This document shows, in pieces, positions 19,899 through 29,095 of a stretch of DNA of 64,000 nt. Where the stretch lies: positions 186,001 to 250,000 of the forward strand of contig NZ_CP062221.1 in NCBI RefSeq assembly GCF_021590045.1. The letters are read 5' to 3'. The position numbers and the translations under genes were made by a program. The notes under the pieces were generated by a model. It made no database searches. It was not told where the DNA came from and saw only the letters and a list, made by a program, of their open reading frames with translations. The DNA comes from Cellulomonas palmilytica. Its GTDB lineage: Bacteria; Actinomycetota; Actinomycetes; Actinomycetales; Cellulomonadaceae. Numbering within the stretch: position 1 is the stretch's first letter; each line of letters starts with the position of its first letter.

Positions 19899-20924
19899 AT
19901 GACGGACACCCCCGCTCCCCCCGAGGGCTCCCCCGGCCCTCCGCCCGGGACCGAGCTCGTGACCCGGCCCGGCATCGTCGTGCGCGACGTGCACCGCGCG
20001 TTCGGCTCGGTCCAGGCACTCGACGGCGTGACGTTCTCCGCGCGCTCCGGCGCCGTGACCGCGCTCGTCGGCCCCAACGGCTCCGGCAAGACGACGCTCC
20101 TGCTCGTCCTCGCCGGCCTGCTCGTGCCCGACGCGGGAGAGGTCCGCGTCGGGGGCCACGACCCGGTCACCGACGGCCCCGCCGCGCGCGCCGCGACCGG
20201 CTGGATGCCCGACGCGTTCGGCACGTGGGACTCCCTGACCGCACGCGAGGTCCTGCACACGTTCGCCGCCGCGTACCGGATCGACGCCGCGACCGCGCGC
20301 ACCCGCGCCGCGGAGCTGCTCGCGACCGTGCACCTGTCCGAGTACGCGGACCGGCCCGCGTCCGTGCTCTCCCGCGGGCAGAAGCAGCGCCTCGGGCTGG
20401 CCCGGGCGCTCGTCCACGACCCGCAGGTCCTCCTGCTCGACGAGCCCGCGTCCGGGCTCGACCCGCGCTCGCGGGTCGACCTGCGCGTGCTGCTGCGGCG
20501 CCTCGCCGACGAGGGCCGCACGGTGATCGTGTCGAGCCACATCCTCTCCGAGCTCGAGGAGATGTCCGACGACGTCGTGTTCGTCTCGCGCGGCCGCACG
20601 GTCACGTCCGACGAGCTCGGCACCGGCACCGTGCGCGGCGTCGCCGGCGCGAGCGGCACGTGGCACGTGCGCGCGCTGTCCTACGCGGCGCTCGTCAGCT
20701 GGCTCACGTCCGTCGGGGCGTCCTGGCGTCCCGACGACGAGCAGGACCCGCACCAGCCGCCGCGTGAGCAGCCCGGGGGCGTGCTGCTCACGGTCGACGG
20801 CGACGACGGCGCGGCGAAGCTCGTGCGCGACGCGGTCGCGGCGGGCGTCCCGCTCGTCTCGCTCGCACCGGCGGCGGGCGCGCTGGAGCGCGCGTACCTG
20901 GCACTCGAGGAGGAGCGGCGATGA
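19899..20924 (+). CDS. ABC exporter ATP-binding protein
   Basis: 341 residues. Walker A GPNGSGKTT, signature LSRGQKQRLGLARAL, Walker B VLLLDEPASGLD and the switch His in SSHILSE are intact. A C-terminal extension of about 90 residues follows, as in ABC-2 type systems. A TAGGGT hexamer at 19886 is 7 bases before the ATG (leaderless). The stop overlaps the permease start (ATGA). The substrate cannot be predicted. Confidence 0.93.
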   Translation: MTDTPAPPEGSPGPPPGTELVTRPGIVVRDVHRAFGSVQALDGVTFSARSGAVTALVGPNGSGKTTLLLVLAGLLVPDAGEVRVGGHDPVTDGPAARAATGWMPDAFGTWDSLTAREVLHTFAAAYRIDAATARTRAAELLATVHLSEYADRPASVLSRGQKQRLGLARALVHDPQVLLLDEPASGLDPRSRVDLRVLLRRLADEGRTVIVSSHILSELEEMSDDVVFVSRGRTVTSDELGTGTVRGVAGASGTWHVRALSYAALVSWLTSVGASWRPDDEQDPHQPPREQPGGVLLTVDGDDGAAKLVRDAVAAGVPLVSLAPAAGALERAYLALEEERR

Positions 20925-22027
20925 CGCAGGCTGTCGAGGTACCGGCGGCGACGCCCGCACCGGGCGGGACGCCGCGCGTGCGCGGCCGGTGGGCCCTGAG
21001 CTGGCACGGGGTGCGGACGGTCGCGGCGCTCGAGCTGCGCCAGCGCGTGCGCTCGACCCGGTGGGTCGTCGCGCTCGTCGTGTGGACCGTCGTGATCGGG
21101 GGGCTCACGCTCCTCATGTTCGGCGCGATGGACACGCTGTTCGGCGCGAGCGACGCCGACCGCTCCGTCCAGGGCCCGGCGCTGTTCGCGGCCGTGACGT
21201 TCCTGGTGCTGGGCCTCGGGCTGCTCGTCACCCCGACGCTGGCCTCGACGTCCGTCAACGGCGACCGCAACGCCGGGACCCTCGCGACGCTGCAGGTCAC
21301 GCTCCTGTCCCCCGCGGAGATCGCGCTCGGCAAGCTGCTCGCGGCCTGGACCGCCGCGTGCGCGTTCCTCGCGCTGAGCGTGCCGTTCCTGGCGCTCGCG
21401 ACCGCCGTCGGCCCCACCCCGTGGTGGTCGCTCCTGCGCGTCGTGCTGCTCATCGCGCTCCTGCTCGTCGCGGTCTGCGCGATCGGCCTCGGGATGTCCG
21501 CGCTCGTGTCGCGCACCGCCGGGTCGACCGTGCTGACGTTCATCGTCGTCGCGGCCGTCACGTTCATCGCGCCGCTGGTGTTCGGGCTGACGTACAGCTC
21601 GGTCTCGTCGTACGAGCGCGTGCAGGTCTACTCGATGCCCGACACCTGGGACGGCATCGAGGACGTCGAGTGCGTGTGGCGCGAAGGCGAGCGGAGCGTC
21701 GCGCACACCGAGCGCACGTGGTGGCTGCTCGCGGTCAACCCGTTCGTCGTCGTGGCCGACGGCGCCGGGACGAAGGCCGGCGACGACGGCGGGGACGCGC
21801 TCGGCGGCCTCCGGGACGTCGTGCGGCAGGTGCGCATCGGCGACAGCGGCAAGGTCGACGAGTGCTGGGCCGACTCGTCGACGTTCCAGGCCGAGCGGAG
21901 CGATCACCCGGTGTGGCCGTGGGGGTTGGGGCTCAACCTCGCGCTCGGCGCCGCGGGTTACGTGACCGCCGTGCGACGGCTGTCGATCCCGACGCGCACG
22001 CTGCCGCGCGGGACCCGCGTGGCCTGA
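20921..22027 (+). CDS. ABC-2 type permease
   Basis: 368 residues. A short cytoplasmic N-terminus is followed by about six helices, the last separated from the others by a roughly 110-residue hydrophilic extracytoplasmic loop (about 225-335) that contains two cysteines. NGDRNAGTLATLQVTLLSPAE is the typical ABC-2 coupling region. It works with the ATPase it overlaps. A strong terminator follows. Confidence 0.9.
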   Translation: MTQAVEVPAATPAPGGTPRVRGRWALSWHGVRTVAALELRQRVRSTRWVVALVVWTVVIGGLTLLMFGAMDTLFGASDADRSVQGPALFAAVTFLVLGLGLLVTPTLASTSVNGDRNAGTLATLQVTLLSPAEIALGKLLAAWTAACAFLALSVPFLALATAVGPTPWWSLLRVVLLIALLLVAVCAIGLGMSALVSRTAGSTVLTFIVVAAVTFIAPLVFGLTYSSVSSYERVQVYSMPDTWDGIEDVECVWREGERSVAHTERTWWLLAVNPFVVVADGAGTKAGDDGGDALGGLRDVVRQVRIGDSGKVDECWADSSTFQAERSDHPVWPWGLGLNLALGAAGYVTAVRRLSIPTRTLPRGTRVA

Positions 22028-22050
22028 CGCCCGCGCCCGTCGAGGCGCTC

Positions 22051-22088
22051 ACCGAGCCCGGTCCGGGTCCTCCCGGGCCGGGCTCGGT
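22051..22088. terminator. Hairpin terminator after the ABC exporter
   Basis: 17-bp stem with one G-T pair (22051-22067 with 22072-22088) and a TCCT loop. It lies between the convergent exporter and DUF5063 genes. Confidence 0.85.
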
Positions 22089-22105
22089 CGTCCCGGCGCC
22101 CGGTC

Positions 22106-22684
22106 TCAGGGCTGCAGCGCGTCGTACTCCGCCTCGGTCGCGACGTCGTCGTCCACGTCCAGACGCAGGTGCGCGAGCGTCACCTGCAGCGTGCGCAGCG
22201 TGCTCGACGCCCGCTCACCCCAGTCGGACAGGTACGAGAACTGCCACCACCACAGCGCCTCGAGCACACCGCCGCGCTCGTGGTGCCGCAGACCCTGCAC
22301 CACCGCGCCCGCGATCGCCACGAGGTCGCCCGACACGGTCGCCGCCGCGACCTCCGCACCCAGCAGCGGGTCCACCACCTCGGCGTACTCGTCGATGCCC
22401 TCGAACGCGTTCGCCAGCCCCGCACGCAGCGGCTCCACGTCCGGGTCCGGGCCCACGTCCGGCTCGAACCGCTCGACCGGCACCACGTCCGTCGTCGCAC
22501 CCAGGCGCGCACCCACCGCGAGCAGGTCGGAAACCGCGAGCAGCAGCAGCGGCAGCGCCGCCTCCGGGTTCGCACCCGCCGCGACCTCCGTGACCGTCGT
22601 CAGGTAGGACCGCGACTCGGTCGCCATCGCCTCCGCGATGGAGCGCAGGTCGTCGTCGGGCGGGAGGACAGCCGAGGTGCTCAT
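22106..22684 (-). CDS. DUF5063 protein
   Basis: 192 residues, mostly helical and acidic, with LEALWWWQFSYLSDWGERASS in the second half. DUF5063 proteins of unknown function lie beside recR and dnaX in many actinobacteria, as here. It begins 87 bases downstream of recR on the same strand. Confidence 0.83.
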   Translation of the reverse strand: MSTSAVLPPDDDLRSIAEAMATESRSYLTTVTEVAAGANPEAALPLLLLAVSDLLAVGARLGATTDVVPVERFEPDVGPDPDVEPLRAGLANAFEGIDEYAEVVDPLLGAEVAAATVSGDLVAIAGAVVQGLRHHERGGVLEALWWWQFSYLSDWGERASSTLRTLQVTLAHLRLDVDDDVATEAEYDALQP

Positions 22685-22771
22685 CCACCCATCCTCCGCA
22701 TGACGGGCGCGCGTGTCACCCGACTCGCGGGACTCGCACCGACCGTGCGTCCCACGTGCGTCAGACGAGCG

Positions 22772-23371
22772 TCACGCCGACAGCAGTCGGCGACCCTCGA
22801 ACGCGCGGCCCAGCGTGACCTCGTCGGCGTACTCCAGGTCCCCACCCACCGGCAGACCCGACGCCAGACGGCTCACCGTCAGGCCCATCGGCAGCAGCAG
22901 CCGCGCCAGGTACGTCGCGGTCGCCTCACCCTCGACGTTCGGGTCCGTCGCGAGGATCACCTCGGTGACCGTGCCGTCCGCGAGGCGACGCATGAGCTGC
23001 GCGATGCGCAGGTCGTCCGGACCGACGCCCGCGATCGGGTTGATGGCCCCGCCGAGCACGTGGTACTTCCCGCGGAACTCCCGCGTGCGCTCGATCGCGA
23101 CGACGTCCTTGGCCTCCTCGACCACGCACAGGACCGTCGGCGAACGCCGCGGGTCCTTGCAGATCCGGCACTCCGGCTCCTGCGCGACGTTGCCGCACGT
23201 CTCGCAGAACGTCACACGCTCCTTGGCCTCGATCAGCGCGTCCGCGAGGCGGCGCACGTCCGCCGGGTCCGCCGCCAGCACGTGGAACGCGATGCGCTGG
23301 GCGCTCTTGGGACCGACCCCGGGCAGCCGCCCGAGCTCGTCGATCAGGTCCTGGACCGCGCCCTCGTACAC
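22772..23371 (-). CDS. recR: Recombination protein RecR
   Basis: 199 residues. Helix-hairpin-helix [18 protein letters not shown] at the start, a C4 zinc finger (CETCGNV with a later CRICKD), and a Toprim domain with CVVEEAKDV and [14 protein letters not shown] are all present. RecR with RecO loads RecA at gaps. The GTG at 23371 has a TACGCT hexamer 6 bases upstream, suggesting its own leaderless promoter downstream of dnaX. Confidence 0.96.
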   Translation of the reverse strand: MYEGAVQDLIDELGRLPGVGPKSAQRIAFHVLAADPADVRRLADALIEAKERVTFCETCGNVAQEPECRICKDPRRSPTVLCVVEEAKDVVAIERTREFRGKYHVLGGAINPIAGVGPDDLRIAQLMRRLADGTVTEVILATDPNVEGEATATYLARLLLPMGLTVSRLASGLPVGGDLEYADEVTLGRAFEGRRLLSA

Positions 23372-23455
23372 GCCCCCAGCGTACGTGCTGCCACCCCCAC
23401 GACCGCCCGCGCGCGCCGATGTCCCGCCCGCGTCGCCCAGTCCGGTGCCGGCTCG

Positions 23456-26400
23456 CTAGCGGCCGTCGTCGATCTGCTCGTCGATGACCGTCCCGCCCAG
23501 GATCTGGGCGACCAGCGGCGCACCGACCAGGCCCGACGACGCCATGTCCGGGTCATCGGGGGACGCGTCGAAGTACGGGTCGCTCGGGGTGCTCGGCGCG
23601 GGCCGACGAGGAGCGCTCGCCGACCGCTGCGGAGCCGCCGCCGCGAGCCGCTGCGCCCGCGCGACCGCCGACTCGACCGCGCTCATCGAGCGCGCCCCCG
23701 TCTGACCCGAGGTCGGCGCCTGACCCGAGGTCGGCGCCCGACCCGTGGTCGTCGCGTGGCCCGAGGTCGGCGCCTGGCGGGCGGTCGACGCCGCGGGCGT
23801 CGCGCCGCCCGACGGCGGGGCCGGTCGCGCGGCCGTCGCCGGCGCCGCGGGCGCGGCCGGCAGACCCCAGGACGCGGCGGCCTCCTCGGGCGAGATCACC
23901 CCCGGGACCGCCGGGACGGGCGGCTCGGCCGGTGCGGCGGGTTCCGGTTCGGCGTCCGGAGCCGACACGGCGGTCGGGCCGGCGGCGGGCTCCTCGGGGA
24001 CGTGGGTCGCCCACGGGTCGTCAGGCTCCTCCGGCGGGACCCAGTCGTCGTGCGAGTCCCCGGTCGGCTGCGGGCGGTCGCCGGCCGGGTCGGAACCCGA
24101 CGCCGACGCCGCCGGCGCCTCCGGCGAGTCCGTCACCGGCGACGACGCGGCCTGGGCACCCGGTGCACCGGGCGCCGGCCGGTGGGCCTCCGAGTCGTCG
24201 TCGGCGGACTCCGTGGCGGTCGGGCCGGCCGGGGCTCCGCCCGAGCGGGACTGAGAGGCGCGCGCGCCGGACGGGCGCTGCTGGGCCGGGCGCGGGGCAG
24301 GCGCCTGCGAGCGCGCGGGGGTCCCGTGCGCGGCGCGCACGTCGCCGCTGACCGCCTCGACGCGCACCTGGAAGCCGAGTGTCTCGTGGACCGCACGCGA
24401 CACCACGTCGGCGTGCGGTCCGTTGCGGAACGCGTTCGCGAGCTCGGGCGTGGTGAAGGCCAGGCGCAGGGTCGTCGCGTCGAGCTCGGCGACCTGGGCG
24501 TTGTTCGGGTCGACGAGCGCGCCGGTCACGCGGCGCAGCGACTTGACCGTGTCGAGCACCTCGGGCCAGCGGCGGCGCAGCGTCTCCGTCTCGGAGACCG
24601 CCTGGACCCGCACGGCCTCGAACGGCTCGGCGACCTCGGGCTCACCGTCGCCCTCAGGCGTGCCGGCGGCGGCGCCGGGAGCGCCGTCCGCCTCCTTGGA
24701 CCGGTCGTCAGGCACGGCCTGCGCCTCGTCCGCGGCCGCGGGCTCGTCGGCGGTCCCACGCGGCCCGTCGTCGGCGACGACAGGCTCGTCGGTGGGCTCG
24801 TCGGCGGGCTCCTCGGCGTGGTGGCCGGGCTCGACCGCGGCCACCTCGTCAACGGCCACCTCGTCGACGGCCACCCCGTCGACGCCAGGCTCGTCGAGAC
24901 GCGGTCCGGCCTCGTCGACGGACGTCGGCGGCTCCGGCGCGAGCGCGCGCGGCTCGCCGTGCGCGGCCTCGGGCGACGGAGCGGCCACCGGCTCCGCCTC
25001 CGCAGAAGCCGCGGACGCGACCTCGGCGGGGCGCGGTTCGGCGGGGCGCGGTTCGGCGGGGCGCGGTTCGGCGGGGCGCGGTTCGGCGGGGCGCGGTTCG
25101 GCGGGGCGCGGTTCGGCGGGCGTCGCCGGGCGGACCACCGCCGGGACCGGGGGCGCCGCCGGGGCGGTCGTCGGCGGCTCGGTGCGCTGGGCGGCGCGGT
25201 GCGCCGCGAGCGCCGCGCGGGCGGCGTCCGCGCCGCGGCCGGCGCCCAGCCGGACGGGCGGCGCGGCGGGCTCGTCGGCGACGGGCGCGGGAGCGTCGGC
25301 AGGCGCACCGGACTCGGCACGCGCCGCGACCGGCATCCCCCGCTCGAGGCGGTCGAGCCGTGCGGCGAGACCGGAGCGCTGGTCGTCGGCGGCGGGCAGC
25401 AGCAGGCGCGCCATGAGCAGCTCGAGGTGCAGGCGCGGCGAGGTCGCGCCGGTCATCTCGGTCAGCGCCGCGTTGGTCAGGTCCGCGGACCGCGACAGCT
25501 CGGCGGAGCCGAGGCGCGCGGCCTGCACGCGCATCGCGGCGAGCTGGTCCTCCGGCAGTCCCCGCAGCGCCGCACCCGCGGCTTCGCCGGCGGCGTCGAG
25601 CACGATGAGGTCGCGCAGCCGCTCGAGCAGGTCCTCGACGAACCGGCGCGGCTCATGACCCGTCGCGATCACGCGCTCGACCACGCGGAACGCGGCACCG
25701 CCGTCGCCCGCCGCGATCGCGTCGACCACGTCGTCCAGCAGCGCGCCCTGCGTGTAGCCGAGCAGCGCCGCGGCGCCGTCGTAGTCGATGCCGTTCTCGT
25801 CGGACCCCGCGATCAGCTGGTCCAGCACGGACAGCGTGTCGCGCACCGACCCGCCGCCGGCGCGCACGACGAGCGGCAGCACGCCGCCGCCCACGGGCAC
25901 GCCCTCGCGCGCGCACAGCTCGTCGAGGTACGGGAGCAGCACGTCCGGCGGGACGAGCCGGAACGGGTAGTGGTGCGTGCGGGAGCGGATGGTCCCGATG
26001 ACCTTGTCGGGCTCCGTCGTCGCGAACACGAACTTCACGTGCGGCGGCGGCTCCTCGACGATCTTCAGCAGGGCGTTGAAGCCCTGCGTCGTGACCATGT
26101 GCGCCTCGTCGAGGATGAAGATCTTGAACCGGTCGCGCGCGGGGGCGAACGTCGCGCGCTCGCGCAGCTCACGCGCGTCGTCGACACCACCGTGGCTCGC
26201 GGCGTCGATCTCGACCACGTCGAGCGACCCCGGGCCGCCACGCGCGAGCTCGACGCACGACTCGCACGTCCCGCACGGGGTGTCCGTGGGGCTGCCCTCG
26301 GTGTTCGCGGCGCAGTTGAGGATGCGCGCGAGGATGCGCGCGCTCGTCGTCTTCCCGCAGCCCCGCGGCCCGGAGAACAGGTAGGCGTGGTTGACCTGAC

Positions 26401-26500
26401 CGGAGCGCAGCGCCTGCCGCAGGGGGGCGGTGACGTGGTCCTGGCCGATCACCTCGGCGAACGTCTCCGGCCGGTAGCGGCGGTACAGCGCTGTGGTCAC
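23456..26500 (-). CDS. dnaX: DNA polymerase III tau/gamma subunit with long low-complexity region
   Basis: 1014 residues. The clamp-loader AAA+ domain (1-370) has Walker A GPRGCGKT (44-51), zinc ligands Cys63, Cys76, Cys79, Cys82 and a DEAH Walker B. From about residue 400 the protein is Ala/Pro/Glu-rich, including six AEPRP repeats, with a more ordered patch (about 630-720) that may be the tau region contacting DnaB or polymerase. Start GTG 26500: a TAGGGT hexamer at 26508-26513 is 7 bases upstream (leaderless). I see no A-rich slippery site of the E. coli type. Confidence 0.95.
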   Translation of the reverse strand: MTTALYRRYRPETFAEVIGQDHVTAPLRQALRSGQVNHAYLFSGPRGCGKTTSARILARILNCAANTEGSPTDTPCGTCESCVELARGGPGSLDVVEIDAASHGGVDDARELRERATFAPARDRFKIFILDEAHMVTTQGFNALLKIVEEPPPHVKFVFATTEPDKVIGTIRSRTHHYPFRLVPPDVLLPYLDELCAREGVPVGGGVLPLVVRAGGGSVRDTLSVLDQLIAGSDENGIDYDGAAALLGYTQGALLDDVVDAIAAGDGGAAFRVVERVIATGHEPRRFVEDLLERLRDLIVLDAAGEAAGAALRGLPEDQLAAMRVQAARLGSAELSRSADLTNAALTEMTGATSPRLHLELLMARLLLPAADDQRSGLAARLDRLERGMPVAARAESGAPADAPAPVADEPAAPPVRLGAGRGADAARAALAAHRAAQRTEPPTTAPAAPPVPAVVRPATPAEPRPAEPRPAEPRPAEPRPAEPRPAEPRPAEVASAASAEAEPVAAPSPEAAHGEPRALAPEPPTSVDEAGPRLDEPGVDGVAVDEVAVDEVAAVEPGHHAEEPADEPTDEPVVADDGPRGTADEPAAADEAQAVPDDRSKEADGAPGAAAGTPEGDGEPEVAEPFEAVRVQAVSETETLRRRWPEVLDTVKSLRRVTGALVDPNNAQVAELDATTLRLAFTTPELANAFRNGPHADVVSRAVHETLGFQVRVEAVSGDVRAAHGTPARSQAPAPRPAQQRPSGARASQSRSGGAPAGPTATESADDDSEAHRPAPGAPGAQAASSPVTDSPEAPAASASGSDPAGDRPQPTGDSHDDWVPPEEPDDPWATHVPEEPAAGPTAVSAPDAEPEPAAPAEPPVPAVPGVISPEEAAASWGLPAAPAAPATAARPAPPSGGATPAASTARQAPTSGHATTTGRAPTSGQAPTSGQTGARSMSAVESAVARAQRLAAAAPQRSASAPRRPAPSTPSDPYFDASPDDPDMASSGLVGAPLVAQILGGTVIDEQIDDGR
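25025..25114 (-). repeat. 15-bp minisatellite inside dnaX
   Basis: Six identical units of GGCGGGGCGCGGTTC, in frame, encoding six AEPRP pentapeptides on the minus strand. Perfect identity at the DNA level implies recent expansion. Confidence 0.95.
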
Positions 26501-26616
26501 CCCCCGAACCCTAGACGCCCGCGCCCACACCGTCCGCCCCCGCCCACAGCCGTCCCCCGGCCGCCGCGCGGGCCGCGACGACACGCCGCGCGACGCGCGA
26601 CGCGCACCGCCGCAGG

Positions 26617-27270
26617 TCAGCCGACGACCATGCCCGCGGCGAGCGCGACGACCAGCGCGGACCCGAGTGGCGCGGACCACGCGTGCCACCGCGGCCCGAG
26701 CCGACCGCCCGCCCACGCGCCCGCGAGCGCGAGCCCGCTCTGCCACACGAGCGAGGCCGCACCCGCCCCGACGGCGAACGCGACGAGCGTGCCCGCCCCG
26801 GCCACCAGCCGCCCCGCGAGGCCCGTGGCGACGGTCGCGAAGATCAGCGCGGTCGCGGGGTTCAGCACGGTCACGACGACGAACCGCGCCCACACCCGCA
26901 GCACGCCGCCGGTGGTCGCGAGCGGCTCGTCGTCCGCCTCCTCAGGACCCGGTGCCGGAGTCCGCCGCACGCGCCACCACCGCACGAGCCCCGCGACGCC
27001 CACGACGCCCAGCACCACCGCACCCCCGACGCGCAGCCACTGCTCGTGCCCCGCGAGGAGTCGGCCGACCTGCGTGCCCAGCAGGACCGCGAGCATCGCG
27101 TACGTGAGGTCGACGGTCGCGACCCCCGCCGCGGCGGCGAGCCCCGCGCTGCGCCCCCGCACGAGCCCTTCGCGGATGACCAGCACCGCGACCGGCCCCA
27201 CGGGCACCGCGACGGACAGCCCCGCCACCACGCCGAGCACGGCGGCGGTGAGCACGGTGGACGCGTCCAT
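26617..27270 (-). CDS. LysE-family exporter
   Basis: 217 residues from ATG 27270 (ATG 27279 is also possible). Six membrane helices; the first contains LSVAVPVGPVAVLVIREGL, the LysE/RhtB signature, and NPATAL occurs in the second half. The family exports amino acids or similar small metabolites. It is divergent from an AsnC-type regulator across 133 bases, the arrangement seen when the regulator senses the exported amino acid. Confidence 0.88.
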   Translation of the reverse strand: MDASTVLTAAVLGVVAGLSVAVPVGPVAVLVIREGLVRGRSAGLAAAAGVATVDLTYAMLAVLLGTQVGRLLAGHEQWLRVGGAVVLGVVGVAGLVRWWRVRRTPAPGPEEADDEPLATTGGVLRVWARFVVVTVLNPATALIFATVATGLAGRLVAGAGTLVAFAVGAGAASLVWQSGLALAGAWAGGRLGPRWHAWSAPLGSALVVALAAGMVVG

Positions 27271-27403
27271 GGCGCGCATCGTCGTCGTCGGGCGACCGTC
27301 GACGCGACCGCCACCGCGTGATCCGCAGCCGACTCGAACGATGTCGCAGCACGGAGACCGGTTGCCGCTGCACTTCCGGCCGGATGCCGCGACAATCGTC
27401 GTC

Positions 27404-27832
27404 GTGGACCGCATCGACGAGCGCATCCTGCACGAGCTCACCGCCGACGCCCGCCTGCCCTACCGCGAGCTCGGCGCGCGCGTGGGACTGTCCGCCAACG
27501 CCGCCGCCGCGCGCGTGCGGCGACTGCAGGACGAGGGCGTCATCCGGGGCTTCACGGTCGTGCGGGGGTCGTCGGTGGGCTCGTCGTCGGCCGGTCTGGA
27601 GGTGTTCGTCGAGGTGCGGCTCGCGGACGGGACGACGAACGAGGACTTCACCGCGGCGCTCGCACGCGACTTCCCCGGCGTGCTGGACGCGGTGCACGTG
27701 ACAGGCTCGTACGACTACCTGCTGCACGCCGTGGTCGCCGACCCGGCCGCGCTCGACCAGCTGGTGCGGCGCCTCAAGCGCGAGGCCGGCGCCGCGCAGA
27801 CCTTCACGCGCCTCGCGCTGCGGGGAGCCTGA
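27404..27832 (+). CDS. Lrp/AsnC-family regulator
   Basis: 142 residues. N-terminal helix-turn-helix DERILHELTADARLPYRELG followed by a RAM effector domain with VTGSYDYLLHAVV. The start is GTG at 27404: GACAAT lies 7 bases upstream and there is no ribosome site, so the mRNA is probably leaderless. ATG 27341 in frame would add residues unlike the family. It probably controls the divergent LysE exporter; it is followed 1 base later by an acetyltransferase gene. Confidence 0.9.
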   Translation: MDRIDERILHELTADARLPYRELGARVGLSANAAAARVRRLQDEGVIRGFTVVRGSSVGSSSAGLEVFVEVRLADGTTNEDFTAALARDFPGVLDAVHVTGSYDYLLHAVVADPAALDQLVRRLKREAGAAQTFTRLALRGA

Positions 27833-27833
27833 C

Positions 27834-28505
27834 GTGCGCATCGGTCCGACGACGAGCCCCGCCGACCTGACGCGCGTGCACGACGAGGTGCTGCGCTCCT
27901 CGTTCCCCGACGACGAGCTCGCGGACCTGCCCACGCTGCAGGCGATGCTCGCGAACGGGACGCTGCGGCTCGTCGTCGCGCACGACGAGGACGGGCTGCG
28001 CGGCGCCGCGCTCGCCGAGTGGTTCCCCGCCACGGGCGTGCTGCTGCTCGCGTACCTGGCGATCGCGCCGGGCGGACGCGGCGGCGGCGTGGGCAGCCGG
28101 CTGCTCGACCACGCGATCGACACGTGGCGCACCGAGCTGGACCCGTGGCTCGTCGTCGCGGAGGTCGAGGACCCCGCGCAGCACACCGGCTCCGAGGCGC
28201 ACGGCGACCCCACCGCGCGCCTGCGGTTCTACCGGCGGCACGGCGCGCGCGTGATCCCGCTGCCCTACGTGCAGCCCGCGATGCACCCGGGCGGGCCACG
28301 CGTGCCCGGGCTGCTGCTGCTCGCGCTGTGCGCGTCGGGCGACCGGCTCGCGGGCGTCGAGGCGGACGGCCGCTGGCTCCTCCCGACCGCGCCGCTGCGC
28401 GCGTTCCTCGAGCAGTACTTCACCTCGTCGGAGGGCGCCCCGCCGACCGGCCCGGACTGGGACGCGATCGTCGCCGCACTGACCGGCCCGACGATCCGGG
28501 TGTGA
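27834..28505 (+). CDS. GNAT-family acetyltransferase
   Basis: 223 residues. The acetyl-CoA loop appears in AIAPGGRGGGVGSRLLDHAI and a later strand in RLRFYRRHGARVIPLPY. It starts with GTG one base after the AsnC gene, so it is co-transcribed. The acceptor substrate is unknown; the location beside an amino-acid regulator and exporter hints at amino-acid or peptide modification (inference). Confidence 0.85.
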   Translation: MRIGPTTSPADLTRVHDEVLRSSFPDDELADLPTLQAMLANGTLRLVVAHDEDGLRGAALAEWFPATGVLLLAYLAIAPGGRGGGVGSRLLDHAIDTWRTELDPWLVVAEVEDPAQHTGSEAHGDPTARLRFYRRHGARVIPLPYVQPAMHPGGPRVPGLLLLALCASGDRLAGVEADGRWLLPTAPLRAFLEQYFTSSEGAPPTGPDWDAIVAALTGPTIRV

Positions 28506-28521
28506 CGTCCGGGGAAGAAGT

Positions 28522-28617
28522 AAGGACCCCCCGCACACCCGCCAGAGCTCACCTACCCTTGCTGCCTTCCGGCCCTGGGGGAGTTCGGCAAGATGACGCC
28601 GCACGAGGGGTCTGGGG
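28522..28617 (-). ncRNA. ffs: Signal recognition particle RNA (small bacterial type)
   Basis: Read on the minus strand, the region holds the SRP core GGGCCGGAAGGCAGCAAGGG and GTGAGCTCTGGCGGGTG, closed by pairing of GACCCCTCGTGC-type and GCGGGGGGTCC ends. This is the small 4.5S-like RNA that binds Ffh. The ends are approximate. It lies convergent to the acetyltransferase gene, in the dnaX neighbourhood as in other actinobacteria. Confidence 0.92.
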
Positions 28618-28747
28618 CAAGCCTAACCCAGAGTCCCGGTCGCCCAGGACGGCCCCGTGCGCGCGCTGGCCCGGCGGACGGGCGCACCGGATTCCTCCGC
28701 TAGACTCCTACCCGCGGTCGTGCCGGTTGCCCGGTCCGACAGCACCT

Positions 28748-28832
28748 GGAGGATTCGCCTAGTGGCCTATGGCGCACGCTTGGAAAGCGTGTTGGGTGCA
28801 AGCCCTCGGGGGTTCGAATCCCCCATCCTCCG
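28748..28832 (+). tRNA. tRNA-Ser (GGA)
   Basis: An 85-nt class II tRNA. The acceptor stem GGAGGAT pairs with ATCCTCC, the discriminator is G, the anticodon loop is TTGGAAA (anticodon GGA), a long variable arm is present, and the T-loop is GGTTCGAATCC. A TAGACT -10 is at 28701-28706, leaving a leader of about 35 bases. A 17-bp hairpin terminator follows. Confidence 0.97.
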
Positions 28833-28838
28833 CCCTCG

Positions 28839-28875
28839 GAATGGCGCGGGACACGACACGTGTCCCGCGCCATTC
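28839..28875 (+). terminator. Hairpin terminator after tRNA-Ser(GGA)
   Basis: Perfect 17-bp stem (28839-28855 with 28859-28875) and a 3-base loop, 6 bases after the tRNA. Confidence 0.9.
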
Positions 28876-28891
28876 GTCTGCCCAGGGTCCA

Positions 28892-28980
28892 CCCCTTCCC
28901 GCCGAGTGCGCACGTTCGCGCGCGACTGCGCACGCACGGCGACCGCACTCGGCTCGGAGCGTGCGCGCTCGGCGGAGGGG
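28892..28980. repeat. Palindromic intergenic element (family C), copy 1
   Basis: Outer arms CCGCCGAGTGCGCACG (28899-28914) and CGTGCGCGCTCGGCGG (28960-28975), with further GACTGCGCAC/GCACTCGG words inside. The same outer arms recur at 36359-36435. Confidence 0.8.
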
Positions 28981-29095
28981 TCGGGGGGTGACTCGGGGAA
29001 AACTAGTCGCCGAGGCGTGTCGAGAACGCTGCGCGCCGTTCGACGCAGGGGTGAGAGCAGGCCAGGACGGCCCGCCCGACAGAACGGAGCAGATC

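Noticed and set aside
23456..26500. Programmed frameshift site in dnaX
   Set aside because: There is no A-rich slippery heptamer or a plausible downstream short-gamma stop; the long form reads through in one frame.
22169..27403. Very long plus-strand open frame running opposite DUF5063, recR, dnaX and the LysE gene
   Set aside because: It is a composition artefact of high G+C on the non-coding strand: Arg/Ala/Gly-rich, no domain, and antisense to clear conserved genes. Only its last 143 codons (AsnC gene) are real.
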